A stretch of 64,000 nt of DNA from Flectobacillus longus (GTDB taxonomy: Bacteria; Bacteroidota; Bacteroidia; Cytophagales; Spirosomataceae): assembly GCF_030056705.1 (NCBI RefSeq), contig NZ_JASHIC010000012.1, positions 64,986 to 128,985 of the forward strand. The letters are read 5' to 3'. The first letter of the stretch is position 1. The number at the start of each line of letters is the position of its first letter. The notes under the pieces are model-generated. The model was not told the origin of the DNA and did no database searches. It worked only from the letters and a program-made list of their open reading frames with translations. A program made the position numbers and the translations under genes. Positions 17,065-26,401 of this stretch are shown here, piece by piece.

Positions 17065-18495
17065 TTATAGCTCGTAAGATTGTCCTTTTTCAGGCATTTC
17101 TACATTTGAATAACCTTTTTCTTCCAAAATTCCTTTAAAGGTCACCATACTTTCTTCTTCGCCGTGCACAAGGAAAACCTTTTTCACACGCTCTGGTTTA
17201 TGCTTTCCAACAAACTTTAATAAATCATTCTGGTCGCCATGTCCACTAAACACATCGATTTTTTCGACAGTTGCCAAAACAGGCAATTCAACGTCTTTGA
17301 TACGAAGTGTTTTTTGTCCGTGCATCAATTTCCATCCTAAAGTACCTTCAGAAGCAAAACCAACTAATAAAATGGTACAGTACACATTATTGATATTGGC
17401 AGCAATATGTTGTTCGACACGTCCCCCCGACACCATACCAGATGCCGAAATGATAATACAAGGCTCAGTATAATTCGAAATAGCTCTACTAGCTTTCTCA
17501 GATTGAATATACTGTAGGTTTTCGAAGTCAAACAAACCGTCGTTTTCTTCATAAAACTCTTGAGCAGCCTTATTCAACTGACGAACATTCTTCTGATAAA
17601 TCTTTGTACTCGCATACGCCAAAGGCGAATCACTAAATACTTTGATAGGCTTGAAACCTCGTTCGGTATAAAGCTTATTGAGCGTGTAAAGCAAAGCTTG
17701 TGTACGTCCTACAGAAAATGCTGGGATAATCAAACGTCCTGGCAAATCGATACAAGCTCGTTGAATCACTTTAGCCAAAGCATCTTCTGGGCTGATTTTA
17801 TCCTCGTGCAAACGCGCACCATAGGTTGTTTCACAAACCACATAATCAGTCTCAGGCAACTCGCTTGACGGGTCTAACAGAAGAGGGTAATTATCTCTAC
17901 CGATATCTCCAGAAAAACAAATACTTTTCTTTACGCCGTTATCTAATGTCTCTAATATAATGTGAGCTGCTCCTAATAAATGTCCTGCAGGGACAAAGGT
18001 AATCCACACACCATCTTTGACTTTAAAGCGTCGGTTAAACTGAATCGTAACAAAATTACTCATCGTATCCTCGACATCTTTCTGTAGGTAAAGATCACCC
18101 TTTACCATCAAGCGGTCCATTTTTTTCTTCTTCTTCTTACTATCTCCTTCAGCTTGCTTTAGTTTTTTGTAGTTCAAACTCGCCGCATCGTACAAAAGAA
18201 TCTCCGCTAATTCGGCCGTAGGAGGCGTACATAGCACTTGTCCTTCATAACCTTCACGGTATAACATGGGAATGTTTCCTGAATGGTCGATATGTGCATG
18301 AGTTAACAGAACCAAATTGACCTGAGCAGCTTCGAAGGGGAAGAACGGTTGATAACCAGTAACGGGTTGCGTAAAATCCAATTCACGCTCCATGTCCGTA
18401 CCACAATCAATCAGAATCTTGTAATCGTCTTCGAGTTCAAGCAGGTACATACTACCTGTTACTTGTCTCGAAGCACCCCAAAATGTTAATTTCAT
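17065..18495 (-). CDS. Beta-CASP metallo-beta-lactamase-fold ribonuclease-like protein
   Basis: The 476-residue protein has the zinc motif H66-A-H68-I-D70-H71 (THAHIDHSG) and the beta-CASP domain: the HLLGAAHI and SGDIGRDNYPLL blocks, FSVGRTQALLY and the C-terminal RMMBL segment with DVFSGHGDQNDLL and VHGEEES. Proteins of this architecture act as endo- or exoribonucleases related to the eukaryotic cleavage factor CPSF73. It is cytosolic. An unusual lysine-rich insert (KKKKKKMDR) sits near residue 125. It is transcribed alone. Confidence 0.88.
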   Translation of the reverse strand: MKLTFWGASRQVTGSMYLLELEDDYKILIDCGTDMERELDFTQPVTGYQPFFPFEAAQVNLVLLTHAHIDHSGNIPMLYREGYEGQVLCTPPTAELAEILLYDAASLNYKKLKQAEGDSKKKKKKMDRLMVKGDLYLQKDVEDTMSNFVTIQFNRRFKVKDGVWITFVPAGHLLGAAHIILETLDNGVKKSICFSGDIGRDNYPLLLDPSSELPETDYVVCETTYGARLHEDKISPEDALAKVIQRACIDLPGRLIIPAFSVGRTQALLYTLNKLYTERGFKPIKVFSDSPLAYASTKIYQKNVRQLNKAAQEFYEENDGLFDFENLQYIQSEKASRAISNYTEPCIIISASGMVSGGRVEQHIAANINNVYCTILLVGFASEGTLGWKLMHGQKTLRIKDVELPVLATVEKIDVFSGHGDQNDLLKFVGKHKPERVKKVFLVHGEEESMVTFKGILEEKGYSNVEMPEKGQSYEL

Positions 18496-19006
18496 TGGTC
18501 TATATTTCTGTCTTCGTATATCAAATCAATTTTGAGATATAACAAAATGACTTTTTTCCTTATTGGGCAAATATTTCTTTATCTCCTGCACAAATACATT
18601 TTAATTTTGCCAAAAGTCATTTTTATCTCGCACCAGTGGTTTACTTATTTTGATACAATTCTCTATAAATAACCCAAAAAGTTACGAATCAATAATTGCA
18701 ATAAACAGAGGATGAGATAGATGGACTTATCAAACATTTGGTTCTTCGAATCCAACCACTAAATACCTCTCGATTTTTCTGTCAGCAAATGCCAACAATG
18801 AAGAACCTTTTATTCGTAATTTATGGGAAAGCGGGCTTTGCCAATATGCAGAGAAACTGTATTTTTATTGGTGCTATCTGACAAAGATACCTAAAAACAG
18901 GCATTTTTTGGTCACTTTTTCAAAAGATAGCACAACTTCCTGCAACTTAAGTCTATTTTTGGATAACACAAGAAATACCCGCATAGTTTGACACTACTTA
19001 AAGTTT
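18496..19006. other. Intergenic region upstream of the ribonuclease gene
   Basis: In 511 bases I see an inverted repeat (GTGCTATCT at 18871-18879, complement at 18925-18933) enclosing CAAAGATA at 18882-18889, a possible leftward -7 box. A 91-codon frame at 18716-18991 is open but has no ATG, GTG or TTG near its start, so I do not call it a gene. Confidence 0.4.
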
Positions 19007-19672
19007 TTATTCGGGTAAGGGTTCTGAAGCAAAATCTTGGGTGAGTCTAGCAAAAGGACCTTCTTCGGTCGAGTAGGGACGTTTACAGATTTGCACAGCA
19101 CATCCAATAAGGCGCATTTCGGGGTGTAAAATATTACGTCTGTGCGGTTTTGACTCCATCCACAAACGAAGTGCTTCTTCAGCAAATGTCCCATAAGACA
19201 TCATTTTGTAAGGTCGATGTGTACGACAATCCATATATCGATATTCGCCATTGGACATCCTTTCGGGGCAAAAATCATTTGGAGTATCTATCAAATCAAT
19301 TTCAGCAATATTTTCGGCTAATTCAAAGTAGCGCCTGTCAAATTGTTCTACTCGGTCATCCAAATTTCGAAGACTTTTATTGTAAGGATTTTGATGGTCG
19401 TAAAAATCTTTATTAATCATTGCCTCCGAATGATTTCGGGCAGCACGATAAAGCCCCTCTCCTAGTTTGAATGGAGGTAAACCATATTTTTTCCGCATCA
19501 AATTAGTCTGATGAAAAATCGCTGCATCCAATAATTCATAATCTGGCGAAACAGGATTGATAGGCATTTGTAATTGGGGCAACTTACTGAAAGCCTCGGC
19601 AGATAGTTGGTAATATTGCGTTGGTTCCGTAAATAAAAAGTGAGTTAGGAAAAATGTGAGAAGGCTTATCAT
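19007..19672 (-). CDS. CAP (SCP/PR1) domain secreted protein
   Basis: This 221-residue protein has a short N-terminal hydrophobic signal and a CAP domain spanning residues 45-215. Visible CAP features are HQTNLMRKKYGLPPFK, the histidine in ARNHSEAM, ENIAEID, the second histidine region EEALRLWMESKPHRRNIL and GCAVQI. Bacterial CAP proteins are exported and of uncertain function, with proposed roles in lipid binding, adhesion or proteolysis. It stands alone on the - strand. Confidence 0.85.
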   Translation of the reverse strand: MISLLTFFLTHFLFTEPTQYYQLSAEAFSKLPQLQMPINPVSPDYELLDAAIFHQTNLMRKKYGLPPFKLGEGLYRAARNHSEAMINKDFYDHQNPYNKSLRNLDDRVEQFDRRYFELAENIAEIDLIDTPNDFCPERMSNGEYRYMDCRTHRPYKMMSYGTFAEEALRLWMESKPHRRNILHPEMRLIGCAVQICKRPYSTEEGPFARLTQDFASEPLPE

Positions 19673-19853
19673 AATTCCGAATTAGTCGAGATAGTTAAAA
19701 TAATTAGATATTTAATCTATTGTTTAACGCTATATTTTGTTAAAACTTATCATCCAGTCCAATTCTCCCCAATTTAGCTCATTATCAATAGAGCATTATT
19801 CATTGCAGAACTTAACTTCAAAGAATATTATTTATAATAATTCTAAATAATTA

Positions 19854-19884
19854 TTGCTTTTTAAAAATTAGCACCTTTACTTTG
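19854..19884 (+). promoter_or_regulatory. Candidate promoter of the iron-uptake operon
   Basis: TTG at 19854-19856, a 20-nt spacer and TTACTTTG at 19877-19884 match the Bacteroidota promoter with one mismatch. The upstream sequence is very AT-rich and partly palindromic, but no clear Fur box can be claimed. Confidence 0.4.
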
Positions 19885-19938
19885 TGCTATTATTTTAATG
19901 AGTCTAAATAAATACAATGCTTTTGAACTAAATCTATC

Positions 19939-21150
19939 ATGTCTTTCAAAAAAACTATTGGGAAACTTCATCTTTGGCTTGGTCTAAGCACTGGTCTTAT
20001 TGTGTTTATTGTAAGCATTACTGGAGCCATGTATGTATTTAAAGAGGAAATACAAGGCATCATTCGGAAGGAGTATATATATCACCATGAGCCAAACATT
20101 GCCCAAAAGCATACGCTCCAACTCCGTAAAATAGAAGCGCTTGTCAATCAGCAAACGCATGAAAGGTATCCTTTACATTGGGTCGAAATTCCACTGAATA
20201 AAGCACAGAGTTATAAGTTTGTCTATCATGAATCCAATAAGAATGGTTGGAATTACTTTGACAGATTAGTGATATATAAAACTGCATACGTCAACCCATT
20301 TACGGGAAAAGTACTGGCGGTCTTTGACGAGAAAAATGGATTTTTCAATATCGTAAAATTCATTCACTGGAGCTTATTATTGAGAAATGATTGGGGCAAA
20401 TACATCATCGGTATTCCAGTATTAATCTTTATTATTTCCTTGATTTCGGGGATTATTTTGTGGTGGCCCAAAAACAAATCAGCCGCTAAACAGCGTTTTT
20501 GGTTTTCTTGGAAAAATGTTAAAAACTGGCGTCGCAAAAATTATGACTTGCACAATGTACTAGGATTTTATTCTTCCTTTTTTGCCTTAATTATCGCGAT
20601 AACGGGTATTTTCTATTCATTCTTTTCAGTAAAAGCCTTAATCTATTTTACATTTTCGGGAGGACAAACCAAGTATCCTGATTTTTCAAATTACAAAACT
20701 TCGGCACCGATTGAGCAGAGAAGTGCTCAAACTATCGATAGAATTTCACAACAAGTTGAACAACGCTTTCCTCATGCTTATGGCTATCGTATTGATTTGG
20801 GGCAAGCCCATTTAGACGACCATAAACATGAAAATCTATCGGTTTTTGTGAAAGAATTATCCTACTCCTACCATAAAAATCATAATCTTATTTTCGACGA
20901 AAATTCTGGTAAACTCCTACATGTGCACAAACATCAAGACAAAAATCTAGGAGAAAAAGCCATTGCTGCCAATTACGATGTCCATGTAGGGTCAATTTTT
21001 GGAATATGGTCTAAAATATTGGCCTTTGTGGTAAGTCTGATTTGTGCGAGTCTACCCGTAAGCGGATTCCTCATTTGGTGGGGTCGTCGAAAGAAGAAAA
21101 ATGTAACATCAAGCAAAAAACAAATTTTGACAGAAACTGTCACTCACTAA
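19939..21150 (+). CDS. PepSY-associated transmembrane protein
   Basis: A 403-residue inner-membrane protein of the PepSY_TM family. The first helix carries GKLHLWLGLSTGLIVFIVSITGAMYVF, with the family's conserved histidine, followed by a periplasmic PepSY domain, a second helix near residues 150-180, two more near 200-235, a second PepSY stretch and the last helix near 355-375. Homologues are found beside siderophore receptors and are thought to reduce ferric siderophores or move electrons across the membrane. The receptor gene follows after 9 bases, so the two are cotranscribed. Confidence 0.87.
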   Translation: MSFKKTIGKLHLWLGLSTGLIVFIVSITGAMYVFKEEIQGIIRKEYIYHHEPNIAQKHTLQLRKIEALVNQQTHERYPLHWVEIPLNKAQSYKFVYHESNKNGWNYFDRLVIYKTAYVNPFTGKVLAVFDEKNGFFNIVKFIHWSLLLRNDWGKYIIGIPVLIFIISLISGIILWWPKNKSAAKQRFWFSWKNVKNWRRKNYDLHNVLGFYSSFFALIIAITGIFYSFFSVKALIYFTFSGGQTKYPDFSNYKTSAPIEQRSAQTIDRISQQVEQRFPHAYGYRIDLGQAHLDDHKHENLSVFVKELSYSYHKNHNLIFDENSGKLLHVHKHQDKNLGEKAIAANYDVHVGSIFGIWSKILAFVVSLICASLPVSGFLIWWGRRKKKNVTSSKKQILTETVTH

Positions 21151-21159
21151 TGTAACAAA

Positions 21160-23574
21160 ATGATGAAAGTACTTTTAAATCTTTTGGTCTTAGGTATCCT
21201 AAGCCTTGGGCATTCTTTTGCCCAAAATGAACGTGCAAAACTCAGTGGCAATATCAAAACCTCTGATGGCAAGCCAGCAGCGTATGTAAGTGTCCAACTC
21301 ATTGAAATCAACCGTGGTACTTTAACAGATGCGAGTGGCACGTATAGTATTGAGCGTATTAAACCCGGAAAATATACCTTGAAATTAAGTTTGATTGGTT
21401 TGGAAACGCAAGAACAAAAAATTGAACTTAAAGCTGGTCAACATTCAAGACTAAACTTTACCTTAAAAGAAAGCGCAGAGCAATTAGATGAAGTCATTGT
21501 TTCGGGAGGAGTGAATAAATTTGCGCAAAAAGAAACAGATTATATTGCGAGAATGCCACTTAAAAACTTGGAAAACCCTCAAGTGTACAACAGTATTGGA
21601 AAGGAATTATTAAAAGAGCAGATGATTGTAAGCTTTGATGATGCCCTTAAAAATGCCCCAGGAGTGAATCGTCTGTGGTCGGCAACAGGTCGTGGTGGCG
21701 ATGGTGCTGGATACTTTTCGATGCGTGGTTTTGCTGTGCAGCCGACCATGGTGAATGGCGTAGCAGGACAAACCAATGGTGGTATTGACCCAGCTAATAT
21801 CGAAAGAATCGAGAGTATTAAAGGTCCATCAGGAACGCTTTTTAGCAGTAGTTTGATTTCGTTTGGTGGTCTTCTAAATATCGTAACCAAAAAGCCTTAT
21901 GAGACTTTTGGTGGAGAGGTATCCTATTCGATTGGTGGGTATGATTTGAGTAGACTCAGTTTGGATGTCAATACGCCACTCGATAAAGAAAATAAGCTGT
22001 TGATGCGTGTCAATGGTTCACATCAATATCAAGGAAGTTTTCAGGATGCTGGATTTAGAAAAAGTACTTTTGTAGCTCCTAGTTTAAGCTACAAGGTAAA
22101 TGATAAATTAAATGTCAACATCACGGCCGAGTACATGACTCAAACGGGTACAAACCCTCTGATGATTTTCTTGAACCGCTCTCGTAAACTCATTGCTACC
22201 AATCCTAGTGAACTACAATTTGACTACAACCGCTCATACACAAGCAATGATATTACCATTACCAACAACACGCTGAATATCTTCGGTCAGGCGAATTATA
22301 AAATTTCTGATAAATGGACATCTCAAACCAATATTGCCAAAAGTGTAAGAGAGTCAGACGGGTATTATTCGTACATCATGTATTTGCAAGCCAATAACGA
22401 CACCTTGGTAAGTAGATACATCGCAGACCTGACCTCAACGGTTACTACAACCAATTTACAGCAAAACTTTATTGGTGATTTCAATATTGGTAAAATCAGA
22501 AATAGATTCCTGTTTGGATTTGATTATTTACAACAAGTAGCACTCAACTACAACACTGCCTATATTCTATTTGACCAAGTAAATACGAGTAAAAGCAACG
22601 ACCCTCGCTATCCTTTGTTGACCAAACAAGCTTTGGATGCCAAAATTGCTGCCAACAATGCACCAACCAAAACCAAGGCTGTGAGCAATACCTATGGGAT
22701 TTATGCCTCTGATGTATTCAATCTCACAGAGCAATTGATGGTAATGGCAAGTTTGCGTTATGACCATTTTGAAACCGTCGGAACTACCAACTTTGCAACA
22801 GGCGTAACCTCAGGTAATTATAACCAAGATGCTTTTTCGCCAAAACTAGGAGTTGTTTATCAGGTAATCAAAGATAAAGTTGCTGTATTTGGAAACTACA
22901 TGAATGGCTTCAGAAATGTGGCGCCAGTAACACAACCATTGGCAGACATTAGCGGAACCTTCAAGCCTCAGCAGGCTAACCAATTTGAAGGTGGTATTAA
23001 GGTTGATCTATGGCAAAACCGTATCAATTTTACAGCGAGCTACTATGATATTACAGTCAACAACATGACTCGTGCGGATGTACTTGTTCGTGATGGAAAA
23101 ACTTACAATATCACTGTTCAAGATGGTACTCAGATTAGTAAAGGTGTCGAATTTGACTTGATTGCCAACCCAATACCAGGGCTGAATGTAATTGTCGGGT
23201 ATTCACACAATGATAGCAAGCAAACAAAAGTTGCCGAAAGTTTACTCAACCGTCGTCCAGTAAGTGCAGGCCCAGCAGATTTGGCCAATTTCTGGGCGAG
23301 CTATACCTTACTGAATGGCAAAGCAAAAGGTTTAGGTTTTGGTTTTGGTGGAAACTACGCAAGCGAAAACCTCATTACCAACAGTTCGGTAACGGGCGTG
23401 TTTACGCTACCAAGCTATACCGTATTGAATGCCTCAGTATTTTATGGCATTTCAAAAATGCGTTTCGGACTCAAACTAGACAACCTTACCAACAAACAAT
23501 ATTTCAGCGGCTGGACCACCATCGAACCACAAATGCCAAGACGATTAATGGCAAATGTTAGTTTTAGTTTTTAA
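21160..23574 (+). CDS. TonB-dependent siderophore-type outer membrane receptor
   Basis: The 804-residue protein starts with a signal peptide (about 22 residues, ending SFAQ), then a carboxypeptidase-regulatory-like beta domain (about 25-110, GNIKTSDGKPAAYVSVQL), then a plug domain (about 125-265) with the GYFSMRGFAVQPTMVNGV and IERIESIKGPSGTLFSS motifs typical of siderophore receptors, and a 22-strand barrel ending in aromatic VSFSF. It imports iron chelates using TonB energy. No STN signalling domain is present. A terminator follows at 23579. Confidence 0.92.
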   Translation: MMKVLLNLLVLGILSLGHSFAQNERAKLSGNIKTSDGKPAAYVSVQLIEINRGTLTDASGTYSIERIKPGKYTLKLSLIGLETQEQKIELKAGQHSRLNFTLKESAEQLDEVIVSGGVNKFAQKETDYIARMPLKNLENPQVYNSIGKELLKEQMIVSFDDALKNAPGVNRLWSATGRGGDGAGYFSMRGFAVQPTMVNGVAGQTNGGIDPANIERIESIKGPSGTLFSSSLISFGGLLNIVTKKPYETFGGEVSYSIGGYDLSRLSLDVNTPLDKENKLLMRVNGSHQYQGSFQDAGFRKSTFVAPSLSYKVNDKLNVNITAEYMTQTGTNPLMIFLNRSRKLIATNPSELQFDYNRSYTSNDITITNNTLNIFGQANYKISDKWTSQTNIAKSVRESDGYYSYIMYLQANNDTLVSRYIADLTSTVTTTNLQQNFIGDFNIGKIRNRFLFGFDYLQQVALNYNTAYILFDQVNTSKSNDPRYPLLTKQALDAKIAANNAPTKTKAVSNTYGIYASDVFNLTEQLMVMASLRYDHFETVGTTNFATGVTSGNYNQDAFSPKLGVVYQVIKDKVAVFGNYMNGFRNVAPVTQPLADISGTFKPQQANQFEGGIKVDLWQNRINFTASYYDITVNNMTRADVLVRDGKTYNITVQDGTQISKGVEFDLIANPIPGLNVIVGYSHNDSKQTKVAESLLNRRPVSAGPADLANFWASYTLLNGKAKGLGFGFGGNYASENLITNSSVTGVFTLPSYTVLNASVFYGISKMRFGLKLDNLTNKQYFSGWTTIEPQMPRRLMANVSFSF

Positions 23575-23578
23575 GTGC

Positions 23579-23607
23579 AAATCCCCTCTCACGAGGGGAT
23601 TTTTGTT
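23579..23607 (+). terminator. Terminator after the receptor gene
   Basis: AAATCCCCTC (23579-23588) and GAGGGGATTT (23593-23602) form a perfect 10-bp stem with a TCAC loop, followed by Ts. Confidence 0.8.
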
Positions 23608-23642
23608 TTAGCTTTTGTTTAGCATCTTGAAATCAATTCTAC

Positions 23643-23650
23643 TAAATTTG
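23643..23650 (+). promoter_or_regulatory. -7 box upstream of the AraC regulator gene
   Basis: TAAATTTG matches TAnnTTTG and lies 31 nt before the ATG at 23682. TTG triplets exist upstream, but at 13 and 25 nt, outside the usual spacing. Confidence 0.4.
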
Positions 23651-23681
23651 AGTTATTGAGTAAGATATTGACCAATTTCTA

Positions 23682-24566
23682 ATGAAACCAAACATCCAAC
23701 TTATCAATTACGATAACCGTCGCAATGCAAGTCAGTTTGACTTGTTAAATTTGGAATATCTACTTCAACTAGATGAAATTCGAGAATCTTTAATCAATTA
23801 TCAGAAAAATAATTTTTATACTATTCTGATTTGTACTTCGGGTGTTGGTAAACATACGATTGACTTCGTGGATTATTCTTATCAGCAAGGGACGATTTTA
23901 ACCATTCGAAAAGATCAAATTCATCGTTATCATTATTCTGACAGTACTGGATTTCTGTTTGTGTTTACCGAAGATTTCTTTATTCAGTTTTTCGAAAAAT
24001 CAGAGGCTACTAAATGCTTACAGCTTTTTAATGAATTGATTACGGTCCCTCTCACTGAGTTAGATAGTGAGCAATATGAGCTTTTTGTTCCTTTAATTTC
24101 TGAAATTAAGCAAGAATATAATAGCTTACAAGACGAGTACGCCCTTCCTATCGTCAGTTCTTTATTACATATTTTTCTCAACAAATTACTTCGTCAAAAA
24201 TCACTCTCTGCATTACAATTACAGAATCGAAAATATCTGCCAGAGTTTGTAAAATTGCAAGCCTTAGTGGAAGCGCATTGTTTGGAGACGAAGAAGGTAG
24301 AAGATTATGCACATAAAATGAATCTCAGTACCAAAACAATCAATAATATTACCCAAACAATCATTCATAAATCAGCGAAACAGTTTATAGATGAGATTGT
24401 GATTTTGCAAATCAAACGCCTACTGACAAATCCAAATTTGTCTATCAAAGAAATTGCCTACCAAGCTGGTTTTGAGGAAACCACTAATTTTTATAAGTAT
24501 TTCAAAAAATATGTCCAAAACACGCCTGAATCTTTCAGAGGTGCTTGTAGTAAAGCTTTTTTATAA
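23682..24566 (+). CDS. AraC-family transcriptional regulator
   Basis: The 294-residue protein has an N-terminal cupin-like sensor region (about 20-150, with LTIRKDQIHRYHYSD) and a C-terminal double helix-turn-helix of the AraC type (about 200-290): LSTKTINNITQ in the first and the signature LSIKEIAYQAGFEETTNFYKYFKKYVQNTPESFR in the second. It follows the iron receptor gene after a terminator and has its own promoter, so it may be a local regulator of that operon; this is inferred from position only. Confidence 0.9.
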   Translation: MKPNIQLINYDNRRNASQFDLLNLEYLLQLDEIRESLINYQKNNFYTILICTSGVGKHTIDFVDYSYQQGTILTIRKDQIHRYHYSDSTGFLFVFTEDFFIQFFEKSEATKCLQLFNELITVPLTELDSEQYELFVPLISEIKQEYNSLQDEYALPIVSSLLHIFLNKLLRQKSLSALQLQNRKYLPEFVKLQALVEAHCLETKKVEDYAHKMNLSTKTINNITQTIIHKSAKQFIDEIVILQIKRLLTNPNLSIKEIAYQAGFEETTNFYKYFKKYVQNTPESFRGACSKAFL

Positions 24567-24950
24567 ATTCTTATTTTAACACTAGTCTACCAGTTTGCTT
24601 GTGTATATTGAACCTTTCCATTTCCTTGGCTCCTTCAGATCTCTGCTTTTTCTAATACTAGAGCAAATATCATTTCAAATATCGTTCTTGATAATTTCTA
24701 TCAAAAAATATTATTCTAAAATCTTTACAATTCACCATATAAATTTTGATTATTTATCCGTAGAAAAATTTAAAGATTATCTCAATTCAATCTGTCTCAA
24801 AATCAACTTTCCGATTTTTACACTATATACGCTTATTTTGATAATGAATACTATAGAGCGTCATACTACCTTTGTCATATCAATTCGGCAGTTGATTTGA
24901 AGAAAAATTTAAGTCAGTTGCTCATTTAAAACTTTAAACAGATTAAGAAA
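24567..24950. other. Intergenic region upstream of the QorB-like gene
   Basis: This gap contains a TTG-started 101-codon frame of low-complexity hydrophobic composition, which I reject as a gene, and the candidate promoter at 24838-24874. Confidence 0.45.
24838..24874 (+). promoter_or_regulatory. Candidate promoter for the QorB-like gene
   Basis: TACCTTTG at 24867-24874 fits the -7 consensus. The nearest TTG (24838-24840) is 26 nt upstream, slightly beyond the usual spacing. The leader to 24951 would be about 70 nt. Confidence 0.4.
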
Positions 24951-25805
24951 ATGAAAATCGGAATTACAGCAGCTACAGGACAATTAGGTAAATTAGTTGT
25001 AGAGAGTTTAAAACAAAAAGTAGCTTCAGAAAATATCGTAGTATTGGTTCGTACACCTGAAAAAGCAAGCGATTTGGGCGTAGAAGCAAAAGCTTTTGAT
25101 TACAGCAACAAAGAATCACAAGTGGAAGCATTGAGAGGTATTGATACACTTTTGTTGATTTCGGGAAGCGAAGTTGGACAACGTGAAGCACAACATGCCA
25201 ATGTAATTGCTTCAGCTAAAGAAGCAGGTGTGAAAAAAATTGTTTATACAAGTGTTTTACACGCAGATACTTCAACGTTGAGTTTAGCTGTTGAACACAT
25301 TGCTACAGAAAAGAACTTGAAAGAATCAGGCTTAACTTATACAATTCTTCGTAACGGTTGGTACACTGAAAATTATGCAGGTTCAATTGGTGGTGCTTTG
25401 GCAGGTGGTGCATTTATCGGTAGTGTAGGTGATGGCAAAATCTCTTCAGCAGCCCGTATCGATTTTGCAGAAGCAGCAGCTACCGTATTAGCAACAGAAG
25501 GTCATGACGGAAAAGTGTACGAATTGGCAGGTGATACATCTTATACATTGACAGACTTAGCGGCTGAAATTTCGGCACAAACTGGCAAAACACTTCCTTA
25601 TGCTAATCTTCCTGAGGCAGAATATGCTAAGATTTTGACAAGCTTCGGTTTACCTGAGTTTTTGGCACAAGCTATTGCTAGTTGGGATTTAAGTGCATCG
25701 AAAGGAGATTTGTTTGATGACTCTAAAACGTTATCAGCCTTAATCGGTCGCCCAACGACTCCTTTGTCTGAGACAGTGAAATTGACATTGGCAAGTTTGT
25801 CATAA
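24951..25805 (+). CDS. NmrA-type NAD(P)-binding oxidoreductase, QorB-like
   Basis: The 284-residue cytosolic protein begins with the Rossmann motif GITAATGQLGKLVVESL and has the atypical-SDR features of E. coli QorB (YtfG), an NADPH:quinone oxidoreductase: DTLLLISGSEVGQREAQHANVI, VKKIVYTSVLHAD and TYTILRNGWYTEN. It lacks the classical YxxxK, as is normal for NmrA-like members. Length matches QorB (about 285). In many bacteria such genes answer to quinone or aldehyde stress. No partner gene is evident except the truncated Crp-like gene that converges on it. Confidence 0.85.
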   Translation: MKIGITAATGQLGKLVVESLKQKVASENIVVLVRTPEKASDLGVEAKAFDYSNKESQVEALRGIDTLLLISGSEVGQREAQHANVIASAKEAGVKKIVYTSVLHADTSTLSLAVEHIATEKNLKESGLTYTILRNGWYTENYAGSIGGALAGGAFIGSVGDGKISSAARIDFAEAAATVLATEGHDGKVYELAGDTSYTLTDLAAEISAQTGKTLPYANLPEAEYAKILTSFGLPEFLAQAIASWDLSASKGDLFDDSKTLSALIGRPTTPLSETVKLTLASLS

Positions 25806-25931
25806 GGAAGAAGACGTTATTTGTTAATAGTATATTCGTTATTTGAAGATAATCAAATGGTTATAGCCAAATAGCACACGAGAGATAAACTATTATTTTA
25901 ATCATTTTTGCTACTTAAGTTAGTGGATAAT

Positions 25932-25975
25932 AATCAGCTTGAATACAAGGTAATTCTCGTGTATTCAAGCTGATT
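25932..25975. terminator. Bidirectional terminator overlapping the end of the truncated Crp-like gene
   Basis: AATCAGCTTGAATAC (25932-25946) pairs perfectly with GTATTCAAGCTGATT (25961-25975). The stop codon of the leftward gene lies inside the right arm. Confidence 0.7.
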
Positions 25976-26285
25976 TTAGACGAATACTTAATTCTTCAAT
26001 AAACTCTGTGGAAGGTTCACGAGCAATAAAACTAACAAGGGAGGTCAGAAAAGTATATTCAAAAGCCATAAAACCCGTTACGATTCCAAACTCTTCGGTA
26101 TTATAATACAATCTTAAACAGCCTTTTTGAATAAAAAATAGTTGGTCAGCCACTTCACCTTGTTCCAGAAGATGCTCATGTTTGTTAACCTTTACCCATT
26201 TAAAGCACTTCAAGATAAAAGCAAGCTCCTCTTCGGTAAGTGCCGTTTTTCCCTGAATTAACCTAGAAAGCTCCGTTTTCATCAT
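25965..26285 (-). pseudogene. Truncated Crp/Fnr-type cyclic-nucleotide-binding domain protein
   Basis: The 106-residue product has the first half of a Bacteroidota Crp/Fnr regulator: residues 20-100 form the cNMP-binding jelly roll (LLEQGEVADQLFFIQKGCLRLYY, then FLTSLVSFIAREPSTEFIEEL). Family members have about 190 residues, with a helix-turn-helix at the C-terminus. Here the frame ends within a terminator hairpin about ten residues after EFIEEL, and no remaining part is found downstream. It is either a deletion remnant or a domain-only protein without DNA binding. Confidence 0.65.
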
Positions 26286-26368
26286 CTTTATTCTATTATG
26301 GGTTCAAAATAAAAAGAAATAAAATCGAAAAGCATTGACTTGGGTCAAAATCGATTATAGTATTAAAA

Positions 26369-26398
26369 AAGGGAAATCACTTTTAGATGATTTCCCTT
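26369..26398 (-). terminator. Terminator after the DUF4261 gene
   Basis: AAGGGAAATCA (26369-26379) pairs with TGATTTCCCTT (26388-26398); the A-run at 26365-26370 gives a U-tract on the leftward transcript. Confidence 0.75.
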
Positions 26399-26401
26399 CT
26401 T

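Noticed and set aside
18738-18758. GGTTCTTCGAATCC, similar to a tRNA T-arm
   Set aside because: No acceptor, D or anticodon arms are found around it.
19801-19860. AT-rich palindromic sequence upstream of the iron operon as a Fur box
   Set aside because: Matches to the Fur consensus are too weak to separate from background AT richness.
24595-24900. TTG-started 101-codon frame before the QorB-like gene
   Set aside because: Low-complexity hydrophobic composition, rare start codon, and the candidate promoter of the next gene lies inside it.
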